Assembly (NCBI GenBank): GCA_013001975.1
Contig: JABDKX010000111.1
Coordinates: 1-63,964, forward strand
Direction of reading: 5' to 3'
Length of the DNA stretch: 63,964 bases
DNA from: Saprospiraceae bacterium
GTDB taxonomy: Bacteria > Bacteroidota > Bacteroidia > Chitinophagales > Saprospiraceae
Shown: positions 53,817 through 61,753 of the stretch, piece after piece
Numbering within the stretch: position 1 is the first letter of the stretch
Layout of the letters: each line of letters starts with the position of its first letter
Program-made: the position numbers and the translations under genes
Notes under the pieces: model-generated
Databases searched by the model: none
What the model was told of the DNA's origin: nothing
The model's input: the letters and a program-made list of their open reading frames with translations, nothing else

Positions 53817-55172
53817 TCATAAAGTTTCTGCAAATTCTTCTAAAACTTTAAAGAAATGAATGAGGTCTTCTTTTGTATTATTAGAGTTGACAGTCACCAA
53901 ACGGACAAATGTTTGATCTTTGAATTTACCATAACCTACGACCAGCTTTCCTGCTTCATATAATTTGTTGCATAATTTTTCAGGAGACACTGATTTATAA
54001 TTAAAGCAGATATTAATGCTGTTATCAAAACTGTATAAAGTATAATCTGGATTGCTTCTGACATATTCTCTGGCTACGTCCGCCAAATGAAATTCTTGGT
54101 CTACGATATCTCCCAATCCTTTTGTGCCAACAGATTTCCATAATGTCCAAAATTTTAAGGCATCATTTCTTCTACCACATTGCAAAGATATTTTACCAGG
54201 GTTGATGTCATTATCGTCACTTTGATACAAGTAACTTGCTTCGTTAGAAAATGAATCGTAGAGACAATTTTTGTGGGGTGTTAAAATGATGGAACACGTA
54301 ATAGGAGTGCCAAGCATTTTGTGTGCATTAATTGTAAACGAGTCAGCCAAATGAGCACCCTCAATTAAATGTTTGTATTTATCAGAAAAAATGACTGAAG
54401 CACCATAAGCGCCATCAACATGCATCCACAGATCATATTGTTTGCATATTTCAGAAATTTTGATCAGTGGATCAAAAGCACCCATAACGGTAGTTCCAGC
54501 TGTTGCGTTTACAAAAAACGGTCTATAACCATTTGCTAGATCTTGTTGAATTTGAGACTCTAATTCCTTAACATTCATCTTGCCATGCTCATCACTCTGT
54601 ATATATCTGATGTTATCTCTGCCAACACCTGAAAAGGCTGCATTTTTAGCAATTGAATAATGTGACTCAATCGACGAGTATCCTACAAGGTTGACTTGTC
54701 TGCCTTTGTATCTAAAATCAGGATCATATTTGTCACGTGCCATGACCATTCCCATATAATTAGTCATGGAACCACCTGAAGCAATTGTACCCAACGTTTC
54801 GGATTTAAATCCAACGAGATCGCTTATTTTATTGAGAATGTTTTTTTCTATTGCAATCATTGGTCCACCAACCTTATAGGTGTACATACTATTGTTAAGG
54901 AGGACAGACAATAATTCGCCAAGACTGGCTTTGCTTTTTCTTCCGCCAAAAAGCTGATTGAAAAAAAGTTTTGTAGAGGTGCGTGGGGTATTTAAGACAA
55001 GTTCAGTTAAAGCCTTTTCAAAAGCTTCTTCTTGGGTTGAGTCTTCAGGTAAGTCAAGATCAAATGTTGATTTTAGAGATTCAAATGGAATTTGTTTGAC
55101 AACACCCGTTTCTTTTTCAGCTCTAATTAATTTTTCTGCAATACGATTAAATACTTCTAAATCTCTAGTCAT
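53817..55172 (-). CDS. PLP-dependent group II decarboxylase-like enzyme
   Basis: A 451-aa fold-type I PLP enzyme. The cofactor lysine lies in SFTINAHKMLGTP, preceded by the Asp/His cofactor contacts in LWMHVDGAYGASV, with FVNATAGTTVMGAFDPL and the conserved ISLQCGRRNDALKFWTLWKSVG. These are hallmarks of the aromatic-L-amino-acid/glutamate/cysteine-sulfinate decarboxylase group. The substrate cannot be read from sequence. Cytosolic; apparently monocistronic, transcribed away from the PgsA-like gene. Confidence 0.88.
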   Translation of the reverse strand: MTRDLEVFNRIAEKLIRAEKETGVVKQIPFESLKSTFDLDLPEDSTQEEAFEKALTELVLNTPRTSTKLFFNQLFGGRKSKASLGELLSVLLNNSMYTYKVGGPMIAIEKNILNKISDLVGFKSETLGTIASGGSMTNYMGMVMARDKYDPDFRYKGRQVNLVGYSSIESHYSIAKNAAFSGVGRDNIRYIQSDEHGKMNVKELESQIQQDLANGYRPFFVNATAGTTVMGAFDPLIKISEICKQYDLWMHVDGAYGASVIFSDKYKHLIEGAHLADSFTINAHKMLGTPITCSIILTPHKNCLYDSFSNEASYLYQSDDNDINPGKISLQCGRRNDALKFWTLWKSVGTKGLGDIVDQEFHLADVAREYVRSNPDYTLYSFDNSINICFNYKSVSPEKLCNKLYEAGKLVVGYGKFKDQTFVRLVTVNSNNTKEDLIHFFKVLEEFAETL

Positions 55173-55345
55173 AACTTAGCTTATTAATAAGATTAACAAG
55201 CTAAACACCAAATTGTTAATCGCTCACAAAAATAGATTCTTTTCTTATCTTCCATAATTTAAAGGCGTTAACTCTGATAAAATGCTTATTTAATTTAGAA
55301 AAATCAAAATATTAACGGCACATTTGTATTAGAACAAATATTTAA

Positions 55346-55870
55346 ATGAAGCACCTGCATTTGGCACAATTCATAAGTTTCTTAAGATGGATATTCGCTC
55401 CATTAACGCTGCTGTATTTGTCAGATTGGGACCAAAAGGATATGTTCTTATTAATCATCATCATATTAGCTGGAATTACTGATTTTCTTGATGGTTATAT
55501 TGCAAGAATAAATAAAAAGACAAGTTATTTAGGCGCTATTCATGATTTTACAGCCGACAAATTATTTGTTTTATCCGCATTGCTTGTTTTTAGTGTGGCA
55601 GGAAAAATACCTACTTGGGTAACATTTATTTTTTTATACAGAGAAATTGTAGTGATGGGTATGCGGATTTATACCTCATATAATAAGTATGAAATCAAGG
55701 CCAGTATTTTGGGCAAATTGAAAACAGCAATATTATTTGTAGGCTTGATGGCAATGTTAATTAACTTTGAATATTTTCTTTGGATAATATATGTTGCTTT
55801 AGCTTTAGCAGTCATATCATTTTTTGATTACTTTTGGAAATTTAGAAAAGTCGTTCTTTTAGAAAAATAA
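55346..55870 (+). CDS. CDP-alcohol phosphatidyltransferase (PgsA-like)
   Basis: A 174-aa integral membrane protein with about five helices. The CDP-OH-P signature is complete: D-F-L-D-G-Y-I-A-R, then G-A-I-H-D-F-T-A-D about ten residues on, matching DxxDGxxARx8Gx3Dx3D. Length and motif fit phosphatidylglycerophosphate synthase, but other CDP-alcohol acceptors cannot be excluded. First of a three-gene run with two small proteins (gaps about 25 bp and a 1-bp overlap). Confidence 0.82.
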   Translation: MKHLHLAQFISFLRWIFAPLTLLYLSDWDQKDMFLLIIIILAGITDFLDGYIARINKKTSYLGAIHDFTADKLFVLSALLVFSVAGKIPTWVTFIFLYREIVVMGMRIYTSYNKYEIKASILGKLKTAILFVGLMAMLINFEYFLWIIYVALALAVISFFDYFWKFRKVVLLEK

Positions 55871-55895
55871 TTAACCGTATTAAAACATTAAAATT

Positions 55896-56252
55896 ATGAA
55901 TGCAGGAAATGCAAATTTATTAAACTCGGTAGTTTTGGTTGGAATGGGTCTGTGGGGATATTTAGGATCTGCAACACCTTCAAAAACAGCCTTAATTCCA
56001 GTAGCGTTTGGCGTCTTATTATTCGTTATGACAAACTTCATTCATAATCACCATAAAATCGTTTCGCATATAGCTGTAGTTTTAACTGCTCTAATTTTAA
56101 TCGCTTTGGTTAAACCATTTTCTTCGGCAATGGGTAAATCTGATACCATGGCTATGGTAAGATTAGGTATCATGATGTTGACTTCAGCGGTTGCATTGTT
56201 CTACTTCATTAAAAGTTTCAGAGAAGCTCGTAAGTCAAGCGCTGCTAAATAA
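55896..56252 (+). CDS. Small four-helix membrane protein
   Basis: 118 aa with four predicted transmembrane helices (about 8-25, 32-46, 55-72 and 84-104) and a short Lys/Arg-rich C-terminal tail. The Gly-rich first helix (VLVGMGLWGYLGSATPSKT) and size recall TMEM14-type small proteins, but this is only a structural impression. It lies between a PgsA-like gene and a TerB-like gene whose start overlaps its stop, so the set is co-transcribed and may act on the membrane. Function unknown. Confidence 0.7.
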   Translation: MNAGNANLLNSVVLVGMGLWGYLGSATPSKTALIPVAFGVLLFVMTNFIHNHHKIVSHIAVVLTALILIALVKPFSSAMGKSDTMAMVRLGIMMLTSAVALFYFIKSFREARKSSAAK

Positions 56253-56614
56253 TGGCAAGTTTAGACGATAAGCTATACGATGCTTTTGGAGAGTTGGTCT
56301 ATGCTTTAGCTATCTCAGATGGTGAAGTTCAAGAAGAAGAAATTCAAACTTTAAATGCTTTACTCGAGGATCATCCTTGGGCAAAAGAAATTAAGTGGTC
56401 GTTCAATTATGAAAAAAACAAACATCGTAATATAAATGATGTTTATAACAAAGTAAAGTTTGCATGCTTCGATCTGGGACCACATCCCGAATATGCAAAG
56501 ATGTTAGAAGTCCTTGAAAAAGTAGCAGAATCAAGTTTAGGTGTTGTTGAAGAAGAACAACAAATAATTGATAAGTTTAAAGCAGATCTTATTGAGGAAT
56601 TTATGAAGCGATAA
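56252..56614 (+). CDS. TerB-like helical protein
   Basis: 120 aa, all-helical. The segment LVYALAISDGEVQEEEIQTLNALL matches the acidic metal-binding helix hairpin of TerB/DjlA-N-type domains (D-G-E-V...EE). The C-terminal helix pair (SLGVVEEEQQIIDKFKADLIEEFM) is also typical. TerB-like domains bind metal and are found in membrane-linked stress systems, but no tellurite-resistance genes are nearby. ATG overlaps the stop of the preceding membrane protein by 1 bp, implying coupled translation. Confidence 0.65.
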   Translation: MASLDDKLYDAFGELVYALAISDGEVQEEEIQTLNALLEDHPWAKEIKWSFNYEKNKHRNINDVYNKVKFACFDLGPHPEYAKMLEVLEKVAESSLGVVEEEQQIIDKFKADLIEEFMKR

Positions 56615-56676
56615 TTAAGAAGTTAACGATTGTATTATCAATTCTTAAGTTAGCTTTATTAGCTAATATCAACAAT

Positions 56677-56710
56677 AAAAAAAGGACGTGCTCAGCATGT
56701 CCTTTTTTTA
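56677..56710. terminator. Bidirectional intrinsic terminator
   Basis: Stem GGACGTGC (56684-56691) / GCATGTCC (56695-56702) with one G-T pair and a TCA loop, A-run before and T-run after. Serves the convergent TerB-like (+) and SprB-repeat (-) genes. Confidence 0.88.
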
Positions 56711-56727
56711 TTTACACTTATTTATAA

Positions 56728-57945
56728 TCACATTTTGAAAATTGAATGCACTTCAAAGTGTTGATCTGATTGTATTTTTAAATAATACATACCATCAGGA
56801 ACATCATTCAAATTTATTTGGTTTTCAAAATTATGAATTTTATTCTGCTTCATTAATTGACCACTCTGAGAATACAAACTGTAGGTGGCATTAATTTGAT
56901 TTGTTCCTTTAATATAAATGTTGTCTTCATGAATGGGATTTGGATATATTGCGAATTTCTTAATCGAAACGTCAACTGTAGAAGAAATATCATCTAACAC
57001 AATATCCCCACTTAGAATGCTGCATCCATTTGAATCAGAAACTTGAACTTCATAGATTCCTGCGAATAGAAAATCTATATCTTCTTCTGTTGAAAGATCG
57101 TTTCCGTCAGCATCTCGCCAAAGGTAAACGTAGGGTGGTGTACCACCAGAAACGGTAATATCAATACTGCCATTATCGTCACCTGGATCAGGTTGAAAAA
57201 TAAGAATTTCACTAAAAATCAAAGCATTATCTACTTCAGGATTTTCCACAAAAAGCTCTTCAGTACAGTTATTATCATCAGTAACTGTTATTAACACACC
57301 ATCATTTTGAGGATTTGTATCAATCATATAAGGTGGCGTGCCACCATTAACGACAATATCTAATTGTTCTATTTCTCCAGAGCAACTATCAATGGCTAAT
57401 ATTTCTGCTTCAATAATTATGGCGCTGGGTTGTCCAACAGCGAAATTATCAACATCCATACAATTATCATCTAAGTCAGTTATTGTAATACCATAACTGC
57501 CAGCACCCAGCATTGTAGAAAAAACGCCTGTAGAAACTTCACTAATGGACGGATTTTCATCTATCATGACAATATATGATCCAGATCCACCAGCCACATT
57601 AATAATTATATCAGCAGTTTGATTGCCATCGCAAGTAATTTCATCAAGGACGTCTACAAAATGAGATAGATTATTTATTTCAGAAACAGTCACAGTAGTA
57701 TCATACACGCAACTGCCAGAATCAGTGATGGTTAAGTCATAGTTACCTGCTGAAAGGTTTGTTAAGTTTGAAGGCATTATTGTATATGGAGGTGTTCCTC
57801 CTGTTACAGTTACATCAATTTCTCCTTCACTCGTATCACAATTTGTATCAGTCACTGTGACCTCGACCGTTAATGTGTTGCCAAATGAAAAGATGGATGT
57901 GTAACTAAGAAAAAATAAAAGGAATGAGGGTATAATTTTTTTCAT
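56728..57945 (-). CDS. Secreted SprB-repeat protein with T9SS type A sorting domain
   Basis: A 405-aa exported protein with signal peptide (about 1-22). It has four or five SprB-type beta modules with GGTPPY motifs (VTVTGGTPPYTI, VNGGTPPYMI, VSGGTPPYVYLW) and Cys-Asp start motifs (TNCDTSEGEIDVTV, ITCDGNQTADI). The last ~80 residues are a type A sorting domain: FAIYPNPIHEDNIYIKG, YSLYSQSGQLMK and DVPDGMYYLKI. It is exported by T9SS and anchored or released at the surface. Family repeats are also present in the large adhesin at the left of the window. Confidence 0.87.
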   Translation of the reverse strand: MKKIIPSFLLFFLSYTSIFSFGNTLTVEVTVTDTNCDTSEGEIDVTVTGGTPPYTIMPSNLTNLSAGNYDLTITDSGSCVYDTTVTVSEINNLSHFVDVLDEITCDGNQTADIIINVAGGSGSYIVMIDENPSISEVSTGVFSTMLGAGSYGITITDLDDNCMDVDNFAVGQPSAIIIEAEILAIDSCSGEIEQLDIVVNGGTPPYMIDTNPQNDGVLITVTDDNNCTEELFVENPEVDNALIFSEILIFQPDPGDDNGSIDITVSGGTPPYVYLWRDADGNDLSTEEDIDFLFAGIYEVQVSDSNGCSILSGDIVLDDISSTVDVSIKKFAIYPNPIHEDNIYIKGTNQINATYSLYSQSGQLMKQNKIHNFENQINLNDVPDGMYYLKIQSDQHFEVHSIFKM

Positions 57946-58031
57946 AATGACTACAGGCTTTAGTTAAAAATCAATAGTTAAATTATTGTATAATATAGTC
58001 TTTACAAAATATATCAGGTAAAGTTCGTTTT

Positions 58032-58886
58032 TTATTTATCCAGTCCAATTTTTTTATCCTTGAAAACGATCGTTCGATGAGGAAAAGGTATTTCAATATT
58101 ATGGCTATCAAACTTATCCTTAATTGTTCTTAAGACATCCCAGTGAAGGTCAATGGCTTTTTCAATATTTTCTGACCATACGAATGCTCTAAGTACGATG
58201 CTCGAATCACTCCAGCTTACAAGTTTAATTGGAACTGCAGATACGTTATCTTCTATCTCTTCTGAAGTCCGTTGATCAATGAAATTGGGATGATTAACAA
58301 TTTCATCATAGATTATCTTTTCTGCAAGTTTAATGTCTGCATCATAAGCTATTCCAAATTCTATATGTTTTCTAATTTTCTCATCTGTTATACTGCTATT
58401 TATTATCGTTTCTTCACTTATGGCACTGTTTGGTATGACGATTCTTTTATACTCATAATCTCTAATAACGGTATGTCGAAGGGTGATTTCTTCTACTACG
58501 CCTCTTCTTTGGTTAGATAATTCTATGACATCTCCTATTTTGAATGGCTTAAAAATTAAAATAAATATACCTCCTACGATGTTGGCAAAAGCTTTTTGAG
58601 ATGCAAAACCAATGACAGCTGCCAGTATGCCGGCACTTGCAAACAATGCGGTTCCTAATGATTGGAAGTAAGGAATTTTAGTAAAAATCCAAAATAACCC
58701 TATGCTGTAAAATATAAAGTTTGTAGAATTTTTGAGAAATATAAAGTTTGTAGGATGGGAGAACAATAGAGCACTGTTCTTTTTGATAAAGTAATCAAGC
58801 GTTTTTCTGGTTATAAATGAAAGAATCCATACAACCACGAAAGTTGAGATTATTAAAGTACCATATTCAATAACGATGTTCTTCAT
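58032..58886 (-). CDS. Small-conductance mechanosensitive channel (MscS family)
   Basis: 284 aa. Three N-terminal helices (about 8-25, 48-66 and 75-105) are followed by the pore-lining TM3 (GTALFASAGILAAVIGFASQKAFANIVGGIFIL), the beta domain (FKIGDVIELSNQRRGVVEEITLRHTVIRDYEYKRIVIPNSAI) and a C-terminal alpha/beta domain. The length equals E. coli MscS, with no extra domains. Inner-membrane valve that releases solutes on hypo-osmotic shock. Monocistronic; divergent from the repeat region. Confidence 0.93.
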   Translation of the reverse strand: MKNIVIEYGTLIISTFVVVWILSFITRKTLDYFIKKNSALLFSHPTNFIFLKNSTNFIFYSIGLFWIFTKIPYFQSLGTALFASAGILAAVIGFASQKAFANIVGGIFILIFKPFKIGDVIELSNQRRGVVEEITLRHTVIRDYEYKRIVIPNSAISEETIINSSITDEKIRKHIEFGIAYDADIKLAEKIIYDEIVNHPNFIDQRTSEEIEDNVSAVPIKLVSWSDSSIVLRAFVWSENIEKAIDLHWDVLRTIKDKFDSHNIEIPFPHRTIVFKDKKIGLDK

Positions 58887-58986
58887 TTACTCTTTTCTTA
58901 TTCAAAAAATACTGTGAGGTAAAGTTAATTATTTTATTTCCTAATACTGAACTAAATAAATGATGAACGAAACGAAATCCGAAGGA

Positions 58987-59049
58987 TCAAACCAGAAGGT
59001 TTGGTTTCCGATAGCTATCGGAAGAGAACCGCGAAGCGGGTTGGTTTGA
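58987..59049. repeat. 63-nt palindromic REP-like element
   Basis: Ends in inverted TCAAACCA/TGGTTTGA and contains an 18-bp perfect palindrome TTCCGATAGCTATCGGAA (59006-59023) plus a CCGC-GAA-GCGG hairpin (59029-59039); CAAACC/GGTTTG (58988-59003) offers an alternative first stem. The form suggests a mobile, folded repeat family. Confidence 0.65.
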
Positions 59050-59050
59050 C

Positions 59051-59114
59051 AATGAATTCAATGAATTCAATGATTCAATGAATATAATGAATACAATGAT
59101 TCAATGAATACAAT
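59051..59114. repeat. Short AT-rich tandem repeat
   Basis: About seven imperfect copies of an 8-9-bp unit (AATGAATTC, AATGATTC, AATGAATAC). Directly follows the palindromic element; likely a microsatellite or part of the same repeat. Confidence 0.7.
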
Positions 59115-59127
59115 ATTAACGAAACAA

Positions 59128-59264
59128 TAAAAAGCGCCCTCCTTCGTCGGTCTCTATTTTTTTATGCTTCCAAGCCATCCTCAAAACAAGTTTTGGTCTG
59201 ACTTGTATGCATAAAAAAAGACCACTCTGCGAGCGGCCTTTTTATTTGCTGTGAGAGAAGGATT
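59128..59264. repeat. 137-bp repeat, copy 1
   Basis: Identical by eye to 59296-59432 except one base (A at 59156, G at 59324). It includes the last 15 nt of the tRNA-like gene and two terminator-like hairpins (as in copy 2); beyond it the sequence diverges into GGATTGC-TGC-GCGATCC, a hairpin where the T-arm should be. Confidence 0.85.
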
Positions 59265-59295
59265 GCTGCGCGATCCTTGAGATGGGGGGCTTAAT

Positions 59296-59432
59296 TAAAA
59301 AGCGCCCTCCTTCGTCGGTCTCTGTTTTTTTATGCTTCCAAGCCATCCTCAAAACAAGTTTTGGTCTGACTTGTATGCATAAAAAAAGACCACTCTGCGA
59401 GCGGCCTTTTTATTTGCTGTGAGAGAAGGATT
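59296..59432. repeat. 137-bp repeat, copy 2
   Basis: 168 bp downstream of copy 1. Overlaps the 3' end of the intact tRNA-like gene (minus strand). It contains an inverted repeat TTTTTTTATGC (59325-59335) / GCATAAAAAAA (59377-59387) and the terminator at 59381-59411. Confidence 0.85.
59381..59411. terminator. Intrinsic terminator of the tRNA-like gene
   Basis: 8-bp stem GACCACTC (59388-59395) / GAGCGGCC (59399-59406), TGC loop, two G-T pairs on the minus strand, followed there by seven Ts (59387-59381). A T5 run on the other side makes it bidirectional. An identical copy lies at 59213-59243. Confidence 0.8.
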
Positions 59433-59560
59433 CGAACCTTCATGGGGTGCTTAGCCTTAGGACAAATATCAAGTTTGTGGTCAATCCTTATCCTACGTTT
59501 GTAACATTATCCCCACCCTCGAGACAAGAGGGCATGTCTGCCTAGTTTCATCACCTCACA
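59417..59560 (-). tRNA. Oversized tRNA-like gene, isotype uncertain
   Basis: The minus strand folds as a tRNA: a 7-bp acceptor stem TGTGAGG/TCTCACA with one G-T pair, positions 8-9 TG, a D-arm ATG...CAT with Leu-like loop AAACTAGGCAGA, an anticodon-like stem CCCTC-TTGTCTC-GAGGG, and a perfect T-arm GAAGG-TTCGAAT-CCTTC. The discriminator is G and CCA is not encoded. Between the second stem and the T-arm lie about 70 nt closed by GGGG/CCCC, much longer than a normal variable arm. They include ACAAA-CTTGATA-TTTGT, another possible anticodon arm (UGA, Ser). The first loop would read GUC (Asp), at odds with the Leu-like body. It may be a decayed, intron-bearing or unusual tRNA. A terminator follows. 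Confidence 0.6.
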
Positions 59561-59741
59561 GTATCGTTGTTTATACTTCGTTAAGTACAATACAAATTTA
59601 AGTACATTTCTACTTATGATGCAAATATTCTAATTAAAATTAGTAAAATATAGAAAATATCTAAGTATTAATATAATAATGTTGAAAATATCAAATTAAA
59701 TATATCATAACACTTGTGTTCTTGAAAATATTTTACCTTAG

Positions 59742-59773
59742 GGACCTGACAGGTTGTACAACCTGTCAGGTCC
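59742..59773. repeat. 32-nt perfect palindrome
   Basis: A fully self-complementary sequence (arms GGACCTGACAGGTT and AACCTGTCAGGTCC around GTAC), ending 6 nt before the TTG start of the next gene. It may be a dispersed repeat of Bacteroidota genomes or a leader hairpin covering the ribosome-binding region. Confidence 0.85.
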
Positions 59774-59779
59774 TTAAAT

Positions 59780-60790
59780 TTGCGCATCAAGTATACAGTT
59801 GTCATATCATTATTTTTACTGCTAAACTTTAAAAGTCAAGCACAAAACACTGGTCAACGTATTAAAGGAATCACAGTCAACTGCCCACAAGACTCATTTA
59901 TACAAAATCCATACCTAGAAATATCAAAATTGGGCGCCAATTGGACTTGTATAACGCCTTATAGATATTGTAACCCTAATTCGTTTGATATTGCGGATCA
60001 TGATGTCTTTAATTGGTGGGGTTTAAATATGTCAGGCATTGTACACAGTATTAAAGTTGCCAAGGCTGCAGATCTGAAAATAATGATTAAACCGCAACTG
60101 TTCCTTGAAAAGGCTTGGCCAGGTATTATAGATTTTGATAATGAAAGCCAATGGCTAGCATGGGAAAAACAATACACAAAATTTATAATGCAGTTTGTTG
60201 ATCTTGCAATAAAGTACAATGTCGAATTATTTTGTGTTGGTACAGAGCTTAAAAACAGTGTTCAAAAAAGAAATGACTTTTGGGAAAATTTAATCGTAAA
60301 AATTCGAAGTCAATATGATGGAAAAATTATATACTCTGCTAATTGGGATAATTATAAAGAAGTGAAGTTTTGGACTAGCTTAGACTATATTGGAATCAGT
60401 TCTTATTTTCCACTTTCAGAATCTAAAAATGCAGTTCCTAAGAAACTTAAAAATTCTTGGAAACCAATAAAAAGAAAACTAATAAACTTCGCGTATAAAA
60501 AAGGGAAAAAAATTGTCTTTACAGAATATGGATATTTGTCTGTTGATGGTTGTGCAAACAAACATTGGGAAAATGAAGATAATATTAAATACCTTAGCGT
60601 AAATGAAACCGCCCAAGCCAATGCGTTAGTTTCTTTATACCAATCTTTTTGGCATGAGAAAATTTGGGTTGGGGGATTTTTATGGAAATGGTATCCAGAT
60701 AGAAAAGGACATAATGATTATTTTGAAAAAGATTATACTCTGCAAGGCAAGAAAGCAGAAGAGGTTATAAAAAATTGGTTTAGTAAATGA
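59780..60790 (+). CDS. Exported glycoside hydrolase (GH113-like TIM barrel)
   Basis: 336 aa with TTG start and signal peptide (VVISLFLLLNFKSQAQ). The TIM-barrel body matches the GH113/GH53-like group: an ANWTCITPYRYCN strand, KIMIKPQLFLEKAWPG, a putative acid/base Glu in FCVGTELKN (about 155), LDYIGISSYFPLS, and a nucleophile Glu in FTEYGY (about 249). Family members include beta-mannanases and related enzymes; the substrate here is unknown. Its stop overlaps the panC start (ATGA), so it is translationally coupled to a vitamin-biosynthesis gene with no obvious functional link. A perfect palindrome sits just before the start. Confidence 0.75.
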   Translation: MRIKYTVVISLFLLLNFKSQAQNTGQRIKGITVNCPQDSFIQNPYLEISKLGANWTCITPYRYCNPNSFDIADHDVFNWWGLNMSGIVHSIKVAKAADLKIMIKPQLFLEKAWPGIIDFDNESQWLAWEKQYTKFIMQFVDLAIKYNVELFCVGTELKNSVQKRNDFWENLIVKIRSQYDGKIIYSANWDNYKEVKFWTSLDYIGISSYFPLSESKNAVPKKLKNSWKPIKRKLINFAYKKGKKIVFTEYGYLSVDGCANKHWENEDNIKYLSVNETAQANALVSLYQSFWHEKIWVGGFLWKWYPDRKGHNDYFEKDYTLQGKKAEEVIKNWFSK

Positions 60791-61641
60791 AAGTATTAAA
60801 AAGAGTTTCCAGTATTCAAAAAGTATTACAACAAGAAGCAGCGAAAGGTAAAACGATAGGCTTTATTCCTACAATGGGCGCACTGCACATGGGACACATG
60901 TCTTTGATAGAAAAGTCGGTAAAGGAAAATGACATTACTGTAACCAGCGTATTTGTTAATCCAACCCAATTTAATCAAAAGGAAGATCTGGAAAAATATC
61001 CTAGAAACTTAAAAGCTGATGCCAAACTCTTAAAAGCACATGGCTGCGATTATGTCTTTGCTCCTCAAGTCTCTCAAATTTATCCGAAAAATATTGATAC
61101 CTCAGTTAAACTTGATATCTCTCATTTAACTGAGAGCATGGAAGGTCCCAATCGACCCGGTCATTTTGATGGCGTCGTACAAGTGGTAAAACGATTGCTC
61201 GATATTGTTAATCCTGATCGTATTTATATGGGACAAAAAGATTTTCAACAGTTTAGCATAATAGGATACATGTTGAGAAAATTGAAGATGAAAACCAAAT
61301 TGCGCGTTTGTCCAATTATTCGTGAGAAAGATGGCCTGGCAATGAGTTCGCGAAACGTTCGCCTTAAAAAAAGTCATAGACCAAAATGCTCTATTATCTT
61401 TGAAACACTAAAATATGCCAAGAACAATTTAGATAAGCGAAAGTGTACAACGATTTGTAAAAATGCTATGAAACGATTATCAGCGAAGCCATTTAAACCA
61501 GAATATTTTGAAATCGTCGATGGTCGAACGATGGAAAAAGTTAAGAATCCTGATGATCATAAGTTAATTGTTGCTTGTACGGCAGTTTGGGCAGGAAAAG
61601 TCAGACTCATTGACAATATGATCTTGAAAGGAAAAGTATAG
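60787..61641 (+). CDS. panC: Pantothenate synthetase
   Basis: 284 aa, normal length. PTMGALHMGHMSLI includes the nucleotide-binding HxGH (residues 34-37); FVNPTQFNQKEDLEKYPR, YMGQKDFQQF and the KMSKS-like DGLAMSSRNVRL are all present. It condenses pantoate and beta-alanine with ATP, the last step of pantothenate synthesis. The ATG overlaps the stop of the upstream glycoside hydrolase. In many Bacteroidota panD follows panC; here there is none before the flippase-like gene. Confidence 0.95.
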   Translation: MKVLKRVSSIQKVLQQEAAKGKTIGFIPTMGALHMGHMSLIEKSVKENDITVTSVFVNPTQFNQKEDLEKYPRNLKADAKLLKAHGCDYVFAPQVSQIYPKNIDTSVKLDISHLTESMEGPNRPGHFDGVVQVVKRLLDIVNPDRIYMGQKDFQQFSIIGYMLRKLKMKTKLRVCPIIREKDGLAMSSRNVRLKKSHRPKCSIIFETLKYAKNNLDKRKCTTICKNAMKRLSAKPFKPEYFEIVDGRTMEKVKNPDDHKLIVACTAVWAGKVRLIDNMILKGKV

Positions 61642-61753
61642 AAATAAATTGAATATGTTATTTCACTTGGCTACATTTGTCACGAAGCATGAATGCCAAT
61701 AAAAATAATCGGCTAACAAACCCACTTCTTTACAACCAGAACAAGTAAATATA

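Larger units (their letters stand above)
58887..59779. other. 893-bp non-coding, repeat-rich region
   Basis: No protein-coding gene. In order it contains a 63-nt palindromic element (58987-59049), short AATGAATTC-type tandem repeats (59051-59114), two copies of a 137-bp repeat (59128-59264, 59296-59432), a tRNA-like gene on the minus strand (59417-59560), AT-rich sequence, and a 32-nt perfect palindrome (59742-59773). Confidence 0.8.

Noticed and set aside
59051-59114. Tandem repeats considered as a CRISPR array
   Set aside because: Units are 8-9 bp with no unique spacers and no cas genes nearby.
59417-59560. tmRNA interpretation of the tRNA-like sequence
   Set aside because: Far too short, no tag reading frame, and no pseudoknot domains visible.
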